A DNA stretch of 64,000 bases, taken from the NCBI GenBank assembly GCA_913775175.1, contig CAJYKU010000002.1, forward strand, positions 38,332-102,331. The letters run 5' to 3'. The notes beneath the pieces are model-generated. The model searched no databases, was not told the DNA's origin, and saw only the letters and a list, made by a program, of their open reading frames with translations. The stretch comes from an uncultured Pantoea sp. (GTDB lineage: Bacteria > Pseudomonadota > Gammaproteobacteria > Enterobacterales > Enterobacteriaceae). This document shows positions 48,711 to 61,093 of the stretch, piece after piece. The translations under genes and the position numbers were made by a program. Numbering within the stretch: the stretch's first letter is position 1; every line of letters begins with the position of its first letter.

Positions 48711-49739
48711 TTAAAAAGTAAGCTGAACTTTAGCTGCGCGGGTTTTGTCACCGGCAAACTGCAGCGCAGCATCAATTTCCTGTAAATGATACTCGCCGCT
48801 AAACAGCGGCAGCGGATCGATAATGCCCCGGGCAAGCCATTCAACCGCCGTGCGGAACTCATGCGTAAAGCGAAATGATCCCACCAGCGCGATCTCTTTT
48901 GCGATTAGCGTCATGAGCGGAACATCAGAGGAGCCTCCCATCCCTACCTGAACCAGCCTGCCTTTGGCACAAACCACATCCAGACAGCGCTGCAGCGAAG
49001 CGGGATGCCCGGCCGCTTCAAACGCCACATCAAAATAGCCTTTATCAGCCATCCAGTGCGTAATATCGTCACTCGCTGCATTGACTACCTGAGTCGCTCC
49101 CATCTGTTTTGCCATACACAGCGAACGCGCACTGATATCGCTGCAGACAACTTCAGCTGCACCACCGACTTGCGCAGCGGCAGCAATCAGACAGCCAATC
49201 GGCCCGACACCGGAGATAAAAACGCGCTTACCGGTTAATTCTCCGGCCTGATGCGTGGCATGAATACACACGGCCAGGGGTTCAGCAAACACCATCACCT
49301 TGTCATCGCATTCCTGCGGAAAAGGTACACACTGGCTGCTGGTCACAATCTTGTACTGCGTAAATCCGCCATCGACATGCGGCGTATACATGGCGCTGCC
49401 AAAAAAGCGCATCGCAGTGCACTGATTCTCCTGCTGCCGCTGGCAATATTTGCACGTACCGCAGGGCTGCGCCGGATTGATCGCCACTTTTTGCTGCGGC
49501 TGCAGCCGGGGATCATCACTTTCGACCACATAGCCCACTACCTCATGGCCGAGAATCATGGGCATTTTCACGTCATAGCTGCCCACTTTGCCATGCTGGT
49601 AGTAGTGCAGATCGGAGCCGCAAATGCCGCCGCGCGTGATGCGTACCAGCGTACCAGCGCCGTTCCACTGAAGTGGCTGCTGTTTAACGCTAACCTGATG
49701 TTTACCGCTGATTACGCAAGCGTGCGTCTCAATATTCAT
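48711..49739 (-). CDS. idnD: L-idonate 5-dehydrogenase IdnD
   Basis: Zinc-dependent medium-chain dehydrogenase that oxidises L-idonate to 5-keto-D-gluconate. The 342 residues (E. coli 343) show the catalytic zinc site GGICGSDLHYY and GHEVVGYV, the structural zinc cysteines (CGTCKYCQRQQENQC, about residues 93-107) and the NAD(P) fold ISGVGPIGCLIAA. First gene of an idnD-idnO pair; the idnK, idnT and idnR genes that complete the E. coli L-idonate system are not in this window. Confidence 0.92.
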   Translation of the reverse strand: MNIETHACVISGKHQVSVKQQPLQWNGAGTLVRITRGGICGSDLHYYQHGKVGSYDVKMPMILGHEVVGYVVESDDPRLQPQQKVAINPAQPCGTCKYCQRQQENQCTAMRFFGSAMYTPHVDGGFTQYKIVTSSQCVPFPQECDDKVMVFAEPLAVCIHATHQAGELTGKRVFISGVGPIGCLIAAAAQVGGAAEVVCSDISARSLCMAKQMGATQVVNAASDDITHWMADKGYFDVAFEAAGHPASLQRCLDVVCAKGRLVQVGMGGSSDVPLMTLIAKEIALVGSFRFTHEFRTAVEWLARGIIDPLPLFSGEYHLQEIDAALQFAGDKTRAAKVQLTF

Positions 49740-49878
49740 CGTTTCTCCATGAGTTTACCGGTCAGGCCACTATAGAAACGGTTTAGTCGCCGGAAAACTG
49801 TGACCAGTATCACCTGACGCACGTTTGTAACAGACCTTATCAGTCTCAGAACTGGCGGGTTCTGAGAAAAGCCGATGA

Positions 49879-52035
<2,157 letters not shown>

Positions 52036-52255
52036 CACAGGCTGATAAGCGCAGGCGCGGGATAACGCCCTGCGCAATGTCACCGCACAATGCACAGACG
52101 TCGCTTTAAAGACAAGGCAGCGCTGAATAATGCAGAGATCTGCTGGCTGTAAGCGGGTCAACTGTGACAAAAAGCGCGCTGCCGGACGGCGCAGATATCG
52201 CACCGTCGCAGAATACGCGCTATCACAGCATAACGCGCAGGCGTTGCTGTGGCAG

Positions 52256-53374
52256 TTAGCGAAGTTTTACCGAACGCAGCACCACAAATTTGGCATTGGA
52301 GGCCACCAGTTCACAGTTGCCAAACAGCTTTTTCAGTTTCTGGTGATAGCCAAGATGGCGGTTGCCGACAATGCGTAACTCGCCGCCATACTGCAGGCAG
52401 CGTTTCGCATCGCGCAGCATCTGCCAGGCGAGATGATCCGTGACCGCATGCTGCTGGTGGAACGGCGGATTGCAGAGCACCGCATGCAGCCTGTCTGAAG
52501 GAAAGCCGCTGAGTACGTTGTTGACGCGAAATTCACAGCGCGCGCGATCCTGCGGGCGGTTGATGTTGACGTTTAACTCGCTTGATGCCACCGCCATATA
52601 AGATTCGTCATAAAACAGCACCTCAGCCTGTGGATTCTGTTCCAGCGCCATCAGACCAATTACGCCGTTGCCGCAGCCGAGATCCATGATTTCACCCTCA
52701 ATATTATGCGGCAGATGCTGCATAAACAGGCGAGCACCAATATCCAGCGATGTACGCGAAAAGACATTGGCGTGGTTATGGATCTGATATGGCGTATCAT
52801 CAAGTGGCCACACGGTGGTTTCTGCTGCTTCTGTCAGCGCGGGTGCTGTGTAGCGGCTGTAAATCAGACGCGCTTTTTTCCACGCCAGAGAGGTTTTACT
52901 CTCACCCAGAATGCGTTCAAACAGCTGTAGCGTGGAATTATGAATATCTTTGGCTTTTGCGGCAGCCAGAATCAGCGTATCAGGCGTTGCCACACGGCGT
53001 AATGCGCGCAGCTGATGCTCCAGTAGCGCCAGCGCCTTGGGGATTTTTATTAACACAGCCGCCGGTGCCGCAGGCAACTCCGCCAGGCTATCAATAAAGT
53101 GCACCCGATCCTCATCCAGCCCATTACGGCGCAGATTTTGTTTTGCTGCCTGCTGGCTCAGCCATGAGTCGCTGATGTGCCAGATCTCACGATCCGGTAA
53201 ACCGCAGGTAAGTGCGCCAAAGCTGTCGTTGAACACCACAACCGGGCCTTCTGGCAGCGTCTGCTGCAGCAGATATTCATCGGCGGCATCCCATGCCTGC
53301 AGGGGGCTCTCTTCACGCATCGGCGGGAAGCGCTCCAGTGTAAGGGTGCTGTGAGGTAGTTCAAGTTGGCTCAT
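52256..53374 (-). CDS. rlmG: 23S rRNA (guanine1835-N2)-methyltransferase RlmG
   Basis: SAM-dependent methyltransferase that makes m2G1835 in 23S rRNA. The start at 53374 ([11 protein letters not shown]) gives 372 residues (E. coli 378) and removes a 10-codon extension without a conserved sequence. Two Rossmann halves: the C-terminal catalytic half has [16 protein letters not shown] (SAM site) and [11 protein letters not shown] (target-base NPPF motif). Convergent with fadH (220-bp gap) and divergent from ygjP. Confidence 0.95.
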   Translation of the reverse strand: MSQLELPHSTLTLERFPPMREESPLQAWDAADEYLLQQTLPEGPVVVFNDSFGALTCGLPDREIWHISDSWLSQQAAKQNLRRNGLDEDRVHFIDSLAELPAAPAAVLIKIPKALALLEHQLRALRRVATPDTLILAAAKAKDIHNSTLQLFERILGESKTSLAWKKARLIYSRYTAPALTEAAETTVWPLDDTPYQIHNHANVFSRTSLDIGARLFMQHLPHNIEGEIMDLGCGNGVIGLMALEQNPQAEVLFYDESYMAVASSELNVNINRPQDRARCEFRVNNVLSGFPSDRLHAVLCNPPFHQQHAVTDHLAWQMLRDAKRCLQYGGELRIVGNRHLGYHQKLKKLFGNCELVASNAKFVVLRSVKLR

Positions 53375-53456
53375 GGGATCTCCGGCGTGGTACACTTTGC
53401 GCAATGTTTCGCCCTGAAAAGGGGGCGCAGTATACTGTCTTTCGTCGGGAATCCCA

Positions 53457-53957
53457 ATGTCATTAATTTATCTGCAGGGTTATCCTGAAAATATCCTCGA
53501 TCAGGTACAACTGCTGATTGATCAGCAACGGTTAGGCGCATTTTTACAGCAGCGCTATCCCGATACCCATAATATGGTCAGCGATCGCGCACTGTATGAC
53601 TATACCCAGGCGCTTAAAAATCGCTATATGCGCAGCGCTCCGCCAGTCAGTAAGGTTATCTGGGATAATAAAATCAAGGTAATGAAGCACGCACTGGGGC
53701 TGCATACGGCTATCTCACGCGTGCAGGGCGGCAATCTGAAAGCCAAAGCGGAGATCCGTATCTCCACCTTTTTTCGCCTGGCGCCTGAACCCTTTTTGCG
53801 CATGATTGTGGTGCATGAGCTGGCACATCTCAAAGAGAAGGAGCACAGCAAAGCGTTCTATCAGCTCTGCTGCCATATGGAGCCTGACTATCACCAGCTT
53901 GAGTTCGATGCCCGCCTGTGGATGACTGACCAGGCGCTGCGCGGCAACGTGGCTTAG
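53457..53957 (+). CDS. ygjP: YgjP family metal-dependent hydrolase
   Basis: A 166-residue protein of the YgjP/WLM metallopeptidase-like family. The zinc-binding [16 protein letters not shown] (HExxH with a downstream His) at about residues 121-136 is clear. Substrate unknown. Its stop codon overlaps that of the convergent ClC channel gene by 4 nt. The E. coli order rlmG-ygjP is kept. Confidence 0.9.
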   Translation: MSLIYLQGYPENILDQVQLLIDQQRLGAFLQQRYPDTHNMVSDRALYDYTQALKNRYMRSAPPVSKVIWDNKIKVMKHALGLHTAISRVQGGNLKAKAEIRISTFFRLAPEPFLRMIVVHELAHLKEKEHSKAFYQLCCHMEPDYHQLEFDARLWMTDQALRGNVA

Positions 53958-55642
53958 AGAAACTCCTGTGCTTTCTGAATCAGGCTGGTTTTGGTCAGCG
54001 CGCCCATAAAACGGCGCTCTTGTGGGTTATTGAGTACGGGCAGCCGTTCCAGCGTTACGCGCGCAAATGCCTCCCAGCCTTCACGCATACTCTGCCCCTG
54101 AAAAATACAGGGGAAATTATCATCCATCACCGCACTCACCGGTGAGTCCAGCGTAATCTCCTGAGCCAGTACTTTGCGCGAGATATCATGAATCGACACC
54201 ACGCCAAGAAACTGACCGGCATGATTGAGTACATAAACATAGCGCTCGCGTTTAAGTGAACTTACCGCCAGCGCCTGTCCAACTGACTCCTCTGGCTGTA
54301 GTGCCGCGCCAGGAATAATCAGCTGATCAACCCGCATATGGTCAAAATCATACCAGGCTTCAGAGCGGCTCAGATGGTGGCTGACCACCGGATAGGTACT
54401 GGCAGATTGCAGACGATAAACCACCATAGACGCCAGTACGCAGGCGATCATCAGCGGAAACAGCAGCGTACTGTTAAGCGTCATCTCCAGTACCATCAGC
54501 ATTGCCATCAAGGGTGCCTGACTCACTGCGGCCAGCACCGCGCCCATTCCTATCGCTGCATAGAGCAGTGAATTTCCTGCCGGCAGATGAAGCGCCGCAG
54601 CCACCTGCGCCAGAATAACGCCCAGCAATGCCCCAATCAGCAGTGAGGGCGTAAAAAGCCCGCCTACCGCATTTGAGCCAACAGAAAGCGTGGTTGCCAG
54701 CGTTTTTAACAACAGCAGCAGCAGCAGGCCGGTAAGAACATAGTGACCTTCAAGGATTTTAATAATGACTTCATAGCCATTGCCAAGAATATCGGTAGAG
54801 AGCAGCGCCAGCAGACCCACCGCCACGCCGCCTGCACCCAGCCGCAACGGCAGCGAATGTACCCGATTAAAGAGCCGTTTACTGCGGCCAATCAGTTTGA
54901 TCAGCAGCCAGCCGGCCCCCCCGGCCACTATCCCCGTCAGCACGGTCATGAGTAAACTCACGCCATTTAGCTGAAACAGTGCATCGGTAAGCGGATAGAG
55001 TGCATTGCGAAAGCCCAGCGTCCACATGGTTATCACCGCTACGGCCGATGCCACAATCAGCGGGATCAGCCGCTGCAGTGCTGAAACCCCAAAGGCGATT
55101 TCGGCAACAAAAATGGCTGACGCCAGCGGGGCATGATAAACCGATGAGAGCCCTGCGGCGGCAGCCATTGCCACAATATCACTGTTACGCAGATTGAGTG
55201 ATGCAGGCAGCCAGCGACCCAGCAAGCTGCCACTTAGCGCTGAAAGCTGGACCATCGGCCCCTCTTTACCGATTGAGGCGCCGCTGCCAATACTGGCAAT
55301 GGAAGAGAGTGCGCGAAACAGCGACGTGCGAGTCGGCACCGCATCGAGCCGGGCGTTAATGACTTCCAGGTAGTCCGTCTTAATCGTCTCCTGCTTTTCA
55401 ATCGCCACGGCATAACGTAAAAACCAGCCCGCCAGCACACCACCACCACCCACCAGCAGCGGCCAGAAAATCCATGGCCAGACATGCACCGCGCTGGTGA
55501 TCTCGCCATCACTATTGAACAGTAGCTGATTAATCAGATCGATAAGAGCACGAAACGCCAGTGTAACCAGTGAGGCCATCACTCCCACCGGAATAGCTAT
55601 CAGCAATATGGTCCAGTTCAGTGCATGTTTACTTCCGCTCAC
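53954..55642 (-). CDS. ClC-family chloride channel / antiporter with CBS domains
   Basis: A 562-residue ClC protein. The selectivity and gating motifs are present: GSGASIGKEGP with gating Glu127, and AAAGLSSVYHAPLASAIFV. About residues 420-560 hold two CBS domains (MRVDQLIIPGAALQPEESVG, VSAVMDDNFPCIFQGQSM), which ClcA of E. coli lacks; ClC proteins with CBS pairs can bind nucleotides. Whether it is a channel or a Cl-/H+ exchanger cannot be decided by eye. It occupies the place of ygjQR in E. coli. Confidence 0.88.
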   Translation of the reverse strand: MSGSKHALNWTILLIAIPVGVMASLVTLAFRALIDLINQLLFNSDGEITSAVHVWPWIFWPLLVGGGGVLAGWFLRYAVAIEKQETIKTDYLEVINARLDAVPTRTSLFRALSSIASIGSGASIGKEGPMVQLSALSGSLLGRWLPASLNLRNSDIVAMAAAAGLSSVYHAPLASAIFVAEIAFGVSALQRLIPLIVASAVAVITMWTLGFRNALYPLTDALFQLNGVSLLMTVLTGIVAGGAGWLLIKLIGRSKRLFNRVHSLPLRLGAGGVAVGLLALLSTDILGNGYEVIIKILEGHYVLTGLLLLLLLKTLATTLSVGSNAVGGLFTPSLLIGALLGVILAQVAAALHLPAGNSLLYAAIGMGAVLAAVSQAPLMAMLMVLEMTLNSTLLFPLMIACVLASMVVYRLQSASTYPVVSHHLSRSEAWYDFDHMRVDQLIIPGAALQPEESVGQALAVSSLKRERYVYVLNHAGQFLGVVSIHDISRKVLAQEITLDSPVSAVMDDNFPCIFQGQSMREGWEAFARVTLERLPVLNNPQERRFMGALTKTSLIQKAQEFL

Positions 55643-55941
55643 CCGGCTCTCCTGCTGGCTGGTTCAGAGTGTTAAAAACGCATCATATGAGAAGGCAGAT
55701 CGCAGGATCAAATGCTGTCCTGTTGCCTCCTCGCTCTCCATATTACCCTGCGACTCTCTGTCAGTCAGGAGAACTGTGCTGTGATACGTGTTGCCATTGT
55801 CGGAACTAACCGGATAATCCGCCAGGTTATGCCAGCAGACAGGCGCGATTTTCCTCCTGCTGACAACATCAAAGTGTAAATATTACTAAATATGTCTGTC
55901 TGCCTGTTGCATGGGGCTGGCAATCAGCTATTTTTTCTATG
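55643..55941. other. Intergenic region, no gene seen
   Basis: About 300 bp between the ClC gene and the alx riboswitch on the opposite strand. It should hold both divergent promoters, but no consensus pair is convincing. Confidence 0.5.
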
Positions 55942-56075
55942 CAGAGGGGAGTAACTTGTCAGCTGATTGATCGTCATGACGATGCGTAATGCATCCGGTC
56001 GTCAGGCAACCCGGAAGTGATTCTGTGTTGTAAGTGAGACCTTGCCGGAAGGCGAGGTGCGCTTGCAACAATGTA
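55942..56075 (+). ncRNA. yybP-ykoY manganese riboswitch of alx
   Basis: Landmarks of the yybP-ykoY aptamer are visible: AGGGGAGTAAC at the 5' side (55944-55954) and GTGAGACCTTGCCGGAAGGC with GAGGTGCGC at the 3' side (56034-56062), the two parts that form the Mn2+-binding loops. It lies directly upstream of alx, whose E. coli leader is the known pH- and Mn2+-responsive element (SraF). A terminator hairpin follows. Confidence 0.88.
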
Positions 56076-56111
56076 AAAGCGGCTTACGTCTTCTGACCGA
56101 GCCGCTTTTTT
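56076..56111 (+). terminator. Expression-platform terminator of the alx riboswitch
   Basis: AAAGCGGCT, a 15-nt loop, AGCCGCTTT continuing into a T-run, 22 bp before the alx start. Mn2+ binding is expected to relieve it. Confidence 0.75.
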
Positions 56112-56132
56112 ACTTTTGTACAGGACACAATT

Positions 56133-57101
56133 ATGCAATCAATAGGCACACCGCTACTCTGGGGCAGTTTTACTGTTGTCGTGCTGATTATGCTGGCTAT
56201 CGATCTGCTGCTGCAGGGCAAGCGTGGTGCACAAACCATGTCTTTCAGGCAGGCAGCGTTCTGGTCACTTATCTGGGTTTCCGTTTCACTGCTATTTGCC
56301 GCTGCGTTCTGGTGGTATCTCGATAACAACGCCGGTCGCAGCGTTGCCAATACGCAGACTCTGAATTTTCTCACCGGTTATGTGCTGGAAAAAGCGCTGG
56401 CGGTGGATAATGTCTTTGTATGGCTGATGCTGTTCAGTTATTTTTCTATCCCGGCAGAGTTGCAGCGACGCGTATTGATCTACGGCGTACTCGGCGCGAT
56501 TGTGCTGCGTACGATTATGATCTTTACCGGCAGCTGGCTGATTTCGCAGTTTAGCTGGATCCTCTACATCTTTGGTGCATTCCTGCTGTTTACCGGGATT
56601 AAAATGGCGCTGGCCAAAGAGGATGGAGCTGCTGTCGGTGATAAGCCGGTGGTGCGCTGGCTGCGTAAGCATCTGCGTATGACTGACTCCCTGCATGGCG
56701 AGAAATTTTTTATTCGCCGCAATGGCGTGTTATTTACCACACCGCTGCTGCTGGTACTGATCATGGTCGAGCTGAGTGATGTGATCTTTGCGGTCGACAG
56801 CATACCGGCAATTTTTGCCATCACCACCGATCCATTTATTGTGCTTACCTCAAATCTGTTTGCCATACTCGGTCTGCGCGCCATGTACTTCCTGCTATCA
56901 AACGTTGCTGAGCGCTTCACTCTGCTGAAATATGGTCTGGCGGTTATTCTGGTGTTTATCGGTATCAAAATGCTTATCGTCGAGTTTTATCATATTCCGG
57001 TCGCCATCTCGTTAAGCGTGGTCGGCATTATTCTGGCCGTCACACTGCTGATAAATGCCTGGGTGAATCGGCAAAATGACCGCCGACGCATCTCACAATA
57101 A
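56133..57101 (+). CDS. alx: TerC-family Mn2+ exporter Alx
   Basis: A 322-residue inner-membrane protein of the TerC family (E. coli Alx 321), which exports manganese and is induced at high pH. About nine membrane helices; the family acidic motifs [16 protein letters not shown] (helix 3) and [19 protein letters not shown] (helix 6) are intact. It is controlled by the upstream yybP-ykoY riboswitch and followed by a terminator and sstT, as in E. coli. Confidence 0.95.
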   Translation: MQSIGTPLLWGSFTVVVLIMLAIDLLLQGKRGAQTMSFRQAAFWSLIWVSVSLLFAAAFWWYLDNNAGRSVANTQTLNFLTGYVLEKALAVDNVFVWLMLFSYFSIPAELQRRVLIYGVLGAIVLRTIMIFTGSWLISQFSWILYIFGAFLLFTGIKMALAKEDGAAVGDKPVVRWLRKHLRMTDSLHGEKFFIRRNGVLFTTPLLLVLIMVELSDVIFAVDSIPAIFAITTDPFIVLTSNLFAILGLRAMYFLLSNVAERFTLLKYGLAVILVFIGIKMLIVEFYHIPVAISLSVVGIILAVTLLINAWVNRQNDRRRISQ

Positions 57102-57107
57102 TCTTCT

Positions 57108-57137
57108 GCAGGGGCAGAGATTGCCCCTGCTTTATTT
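57108..57137 (+). terminator. Terminator of alx
   Basis: GCAGGGGCA, loop GAGAT, TGCCCCTGC, then TTTATTTT. Confidence 0.88.
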
Positions 57138-57330
57138 TGCCGCAGTTCCGCTTTACGTTGTTTATCTCTGTCACACTTCCGCTGTTTAGCAGATCAAAAA
57201 ATCGATCCGGCACGCACTGCAGGAATTATCGCTTTTCTCGCCAGGACTTTTCCTTATACTCCGCCGGGCAAACCCTCTGGCGCGGAAGAAACGCGCACAA
57301 CACTCACGACCGATAGTAAAAGATCCCGAT

Positions 57331-58566
57331 ATGCAAAATAATCTCTCCAGAGTGGCAGGCGTACTGTTAAAAGGCAGCCTGGTGAAACAAATCATGATTG
57401 GCCTGGTGGCTGGTGTAGCGCTGGCGTGGTTTTCGCGTGATGCGGCTATTGCTGCTGGTTTGCTGGGCGAACTCTTTGTCCGGGCGCTTAAAGCAGTAGC
57501 ACCACTGCTGGTACTGGTGCTGGTGATTGCCTCAATTGCTAACCATCAGCAGGGGCAGAAAAGCAATATCCGCCCCATTATCATGCTCTATCTGCTCAGT
57601 ACTTTTTTTGCCGCAGTGATTGCGGTGATCCTCAGCCATCTGTTTCCACAGACGCTCTCCCTGAGCGCCGACACGACAGAAATCACGCCTCCCTCCGGTA
57701 TCACTGAAGTGCTGCACGGCCTGCTGATGAGCATGGTAGCCAATCCGATTGAAGCGCTGATGAATGCTAACTACATCGGTATTCTGGTCTGGGCGCTGGG
57801 GCTGGGGCTGGCGTTTCGTCACGCCAGTCCGGGCAGTAAAGCGTTTTTAAACGATGCTTCTCATGCAGCAACCTGGGTAGTGCGTTGTGTGATCCGCTGC
57901 GCTCCGCTGGGCATTTTCGGTCTGGTAGCATCCATTCTGGCCTCAACGGGCTTTGGCGCGCTGTGGCAATATGGCAGCCTGCTTATGCTGCTGATTGGCT
58001 GCATGCTGTTTATGGCACTGATAGTGAATCCGCTGCTGGTATACCAGAAAATTCGCCGTAATCCCTATCCGCTGGTCTTTACCTGCATCCGCGAAAGTGG
58101 CGTAACCGCGTTTTTCACCCGCAGTTCAGCAGCGAATATTCCGGTGAATATGGCACTGGCAAAACGACTGAACCTGGAAGAGGATACCTACTCGGTGTCG
58201 ATTCCGCTGGGCGCCACGATTAGCATGGCCGGAGCCTCCATCACGATTACCGTTCTGACGCTGGCAGCAGTGCATACGCTGGGTATCGCTGTGGATATTC
58301 CCACCGCTATTCTGCTCAGTCTGGTTGCGTCGCTCTGTGCCTGCGGTGCCTCAGGCGTGGCAGGTGGCTCACTGCTGCTGATCCCGGTTGCCTGTAATAT
58401 GTTTGGTATTCCCAATGATTTGGCAATGCAGGTAGTGGCAGTGGGCTTTATTATCGGCGTGCTGCAGGATTCAGCAGAGACAGCGCTGAACTCCTCTACC
58501 GATATACTGTTTACAGCGGCTGTCTGTCAGGCAGAAGCACAACGTCAGCCCAACACTGTTTCCTGA
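57331..58566 (+). CDS. sstT: Serine/threonine:Na+ symporter SstT
   Basis: Sodium-coupled uptake of L-serine and L-threonine; DAACS family. The 411 residues (E. coli 414) have eight helices and two re-entrant hairpins, with the family motifs [19 protein letters not shown] and [20 protein letters not shown] in the substrate and sodium sites. The start at 57331 gives [12 protein letters not shown]. The neighbour order alx-sstT matches E. coli. Confidence 0.95.
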   Translation: MQNNLSRVAGVLLKGSLVKQIMIGLVAGVALAWFSRDAAIAAGLLGELFVRALKAVAPLLVLVLVIASIANHQQGQKSNIRPIIMLYLLSTFFAAVIAVILSHLFPQTLSLSADTTEITPPSGITEVLHGLLMSMVANPIEALMNANYIGILVWALGLGLAFRHASPGSKAFLNDASHAATWVVRCVIRCAPLGIFGLVASILASTGFGALWQYGSLLMLLIGCMLFMALIVNPLLVYQKIRRNPYPLVFTCIRESGVTAFFTRSSAANIPVNMALAKRLNLEEDTYSVSIPLGATISMAGASITITVLTLAAVHTLGIAVDIPTAILLSLVASLCACGASGVAGGSLLLIPVACNMFGIPNDLAMQVVAVGFIIGVLQDSAETALNSSTDILFTAAVCQAEAQRQPNTVS

Positions 58567-58576
58567 ATTGGCTCAG

Positions 58577-58600
58577 GCGGCGTGCGTTGCGCGCCGCTTT
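58577..58600 (+). terminator. Hairpin after sstT
   Basis: GCGGCGTGC, loop GTT, GCGCGCCGC (9 bp, one G-T pair), then TTT, 10 bp after the stop. Confidence 0.6.
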
Positions 58601-59166
58601 GCTCTCCCATTCCGGCATGTTTGCAAACGTCGGGATAACACAGCTCTGCTCACTTTAACCCTCAGCATTACCCGCTTCATCTCTCTCTGAACTGGCAGCG
58701 CTACCCTTTTCATAAACCTGCGCTCAGGACGACCAGATATCCGGATCGATACCCGCCTGCCGGAATATGCTGTCTGCTGTCTGCTGTCTGCTGTCTGCTG
58801 TCTGAAAAAAGCGTGATGGAGTAAACAGCAGCAATACAACCTGATCAATTTGGGCTACACAATTAAGCTGGTCAGTTAAACTGTATTAGTGTCAGCTCAT
58901 GTAAAGCTCCTTTTTACTCCTGACAGCAAAAGGTAAAACTCCACTACAATGGACACATTGCGCTGTCTGAATTGGGAAGTATTTGTTACAGTTATCGCCC
59001 TTTTCTTACCTTTTGCGACAGGGTCTCAAAAAGTCGCTACATTTGTACGCAAAGCCGCATGGATTCGGAACCCTGCTCAGGTGGCATACCCAAAATGTAT
59101 AACTCACCTCTGCCTGCGCTTTAGCCCCTTATGGGCTCGTTTAACAATGATGTTCGGGAAAGATTG
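58601..59166. other. Intergenic region with a heptamer repeat
   Basis: About 570 bp where E. coli has uxa/exu genes; none is left here. Two open frames inside (58573-58848 minus, 58949-59167 plus) show no protein features. A CTGTCTG array lies at 58770-58804. The yqjA promoter should be in the last 250 bp. Confidence 0.55.
58770..58804 (+). repeat. Tandem heptamer (CTGTCTG)x5
   Basis: Five perfect copies of CTGTCTG, then a six-A run. The unit is not a multiple of three and slippage would shift spacing by 7 bp, but no gene or promoter clearly spans it. Confidence 0.9.
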
Positions 59167-59841
59167 ATGGATATTTTGAAAGCACTGCTGCATGCCTTAT
59201 GGCAGCAGGATTATGAAATGCTCTCGGATCCCACCCTGGTGTGGGCAATTTATGGCGTGCTGTTCATGATTCTGTTTCTTGAAAATGGCCTGCTCCCCGC
59301 TGCTTTTTTACCCGGTGACAGTCTGCTGATTCTGGTTGGCGTGCTGATTGCCAAGGGCACCATGAGTTTCCCGCTGACCTTACTGGTATTAACTACCGGC
59401 GCCAGCCTTGGTTGCTGGGTCAGCTACATACAGGGCCGATGGTTGGGTAATACCCCTACCGTACAGAAATGGTTGTCGCATCTTCCGGCACAGTATCATC
59501 AGCGCGCTCATAGCCTGTTTCACCGCCATGGGCTTTCAGCATTACTGATTGGCCGCTTTATCGCTTTTGTACGCACGCTGCTGCCAACTATTGCGGGTCT
59601 CTCCGGTCTGAGCAATACGCGCTTTCAGTTCTTTAACTGGATGAGTGGTTTTCTCTGGGTGCTGATTCTGACGGTGCTGGGCTTTGCACTGGGAAAAACA
59701 CCGCTGTTTCGTCGATATGAAGATGAACTCATGTTCTTTCTGATGATGCTGCCGCTGGCACTTCTGGTGATTGGCCTGATTGGATCGCTGGTTGTGCTAT
59801 GGCGTAAGCGTCAGGCAGGACAGAACGGGAAAGCACAGTAA
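59167..59841 (+). CDS. yqjA: DedA-family membrane protein YqjA
   Basis: A 224-residue DedA/DTT protein; with YghB in E. coli it is needed for envelope integrity, proton-motive force and pH homeostasis, and the family is linked to polyprenyl-lipid recycling. The start at 59167 ([12 protein letters not shown]) is preferred to the frame start 12 codons earlier. Motifs: [17 protein letters not shown] with the essential acidic residues (Glu near residue 40, Asp near 51) and [16 protein letters not shown] with the essential arginines. It overlaps mzrA by one nucleotide (TAATG), so they are translationally coupled. Confidence 0.93.
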   Translation: MDILKALLHALWQQDYEMLSDPTLVWAIYGVLFMILFLENGLLPAAFLPGDSLLILVGVLIAKGTMSFPLTLLVLTTGASLGCWVSYIQGRWLGNTPTVQKWLSHLPAQYHQRAHSLFHRHGLSALLIGRFIAFVRTLLPTIAGLSGLSNTRFQFFNWMSGFLWVLILTVLGFALGKTPLFRRYEDELMFFLMMLPLALLVIGLIGSLVVLWRKRQAGQNGKAQ

Positions 59842-60209
59842 TGAAAACATGGCGTACCCTCTCCAGGCGGCTGCTGCCATGGCTATGTGGCGGTGCTTTG
59901 CTGCTGCTGGCAGCTGGCGTCGCACCACTGTTATGGCAACATGAAAGCGTGGTGCAGATCCGCGTGGTGCATAGCGGCACCAATCTGCCAGACGGGTTTT
60001 ATTTATACCAGCAGCTTTCCGCGCAGGGAGTACGTATTAAAAGTATTACGTCCGCTGACGATGCACTGGTGATCCACTTTGATAACGAAGAGCAGAGTCT
60101 GGCGGCGCAAAAAGTTTTACGCCGGCTACTGCCACAAGGTTTTGTCGTTGCAGCCGGACCGCAGGCCTCGCAACAGCCACGCGATACTAATTCCCCTGTT
60201 TACAGCTAA
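59841..60209 (+). CDS. mzrA: EnvZ/OmpR regulon modulator MzrA
   Basis: A 122-residue small inner-membrane protein (YqjB). One N-terminal membrane helix (about residues 12-30) and a periplasmic domain ([20 protein letters not shown]). In E. coli it binds EnvZ and links the Cpx system to OmpR. Coupled to yqjA through a TAATG overlap. Confidence 0.92.
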   Translation: MKTWRTLSRRLLPWLCGGALLLLAAGVAPLLWQHESVVQIRVVHSGTNLPDGFYLYQQLSAQGVRIKSITSADDALVIHFDNEEQSLAAQKVLRRLLPQGFVVAAGPQASQQPRDTNSPVYS

Positions 60210-60379
60210 CCCCGATCGTCTGGCCTGTGGTCAGACGATGCTTTTTATCAGCGATCTCTGCGTCTTTTTTGAATTTTTTCTCCGGCTGTCTATGCTTACT
60301 TGAGCATAAGCCGACGATAAGCCGGGACACCCTCCTGTCTGCTGGCGGCAGTTCATCAACAATGGAAGGTTCGAACGCG

Positions 60380-60751
60380 ATGAAACGACTTCTCCTGGGT
60401 GCAATGCTTTTCTCCTGCTCTGCTTCTCTGATGGCGGCGGAATCGCTGTGTCAGCAAAAAGAGCAGGATATTCAGCATGAAATTGCTATGGCTAAACAGC
60501 ATGATAATCAGCGCCGGGTTAACGGGCTGGAGCGTGCACTTACCGAAGTGCGCGCTAACTGTAGTGATAAACAGCTTAAGTCTGCACATGCTGAACGCCT
60601 TGAATCGCAGAAGAAAAAAGTTGCCGAACGTGAACGCGAACTGCAAAAGGCACGAGCGGACAAAGATGACCAGGATAAAATTGAGAAACGCGAACGTAAG
60701 CTGAACGAGGCACGGCAGACGCTGAAAAAACTTGCCGCAGAGCCTTATTAA
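60380..60751 (+). CDS. yqjC: DUF1090 periplasmic protein YqjC
   Basis: A 123-residue exported protein. The start at 60380 (MKRLLLGAMLFSCSASLMA) gives a clean signal peptide; the longer open frame upstream has none. The mature part is almost all charged helix (ERERELQKARADKDDQDK), likely a coiled coil, with two Cys (ESLCQQK, RANCSDK). Function unknown. It opens the yqjCDEK cluster. Confidence 0.92.
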   Translation: MKRLLLGAMLFSCSASLMAAESLCQQKEQDIQHEIAMAKQHDNQRRVNGLERALTEVRANCSDKQLKSAHAERLESQKKKVAERERELQKARADKDDQDKIEKRERKLNEARQTLKKLAAEPY

Positions 60752-60786
60752 TCGGACATAACTAATTGAAGTAATGGAGAACTCTT

Positions 60787-61092
60787 ATGGCTAAAGATAC
60801 CACATCTGAACATCTGCGCGCCGAACTGAAAAACCTGGCTGACACCCTGGAAGAAGTATTAAGCAGCTCTGCCGATAAGTCCCGCAGTGAACTGGATCGC
60901 CTGCGTCATAAAGCTCGTGGCGCGCTGGAGAGTTCACGCGACCGTCTTAGCGACTCTGGCGAGCGCATCGCTAAAACCACGCGTGAAGCAGCGGAGAAAG
61001 CTGAGGATTACGTGCGTGATAACCCATGGCACGGTGTTGGCGTTGGTGCAGCAGTAGGCGTGCTGATCGGCATTCTGATTTCGCGTCGTTAA
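60787..61092 (+). CDS. yqjD: ElaB/YqjD/DUF883 membrane-anchored ribosome-binding protein
   Basis: A 101-residue protein with a soluble helical N-terminal part (LRAELKNLADTLEEVLSSSA) and a C-terminal membrane helix (HGVGVGAAVGVLIGILISRR). E. coli YqjD is an inner-membrane protein induced by RpoS that binds ribosomes and slows growth in stationary phase. It ends one base before yqjE. Confidence 0.93.
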   Translation: MAKDTTSEHLRAELKNLADTLEEVLSSSADKSRSELDRLRHKARGALESSRDRLSDSGERIAKTTREAAEKAEDYVRDNPWHGVGVGAAVGVLIGILISRR

Positions 61093-61093
61093 T

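Noticed and set aside
58573..58848. 91-codon minus-strand open frame spanning the heptamer repeat
   Set aside because: Its sequence is mostly the repeat translated (QQTADSRQQTA) and it overlaps the sstT terminator; not a plausible phase-variable gene.
58880..59160. CpxR box in front of yqjA
   Set aside because: Two GTAAA sequences occur but without the 5-bp spacing of the CpxR direct repeat.
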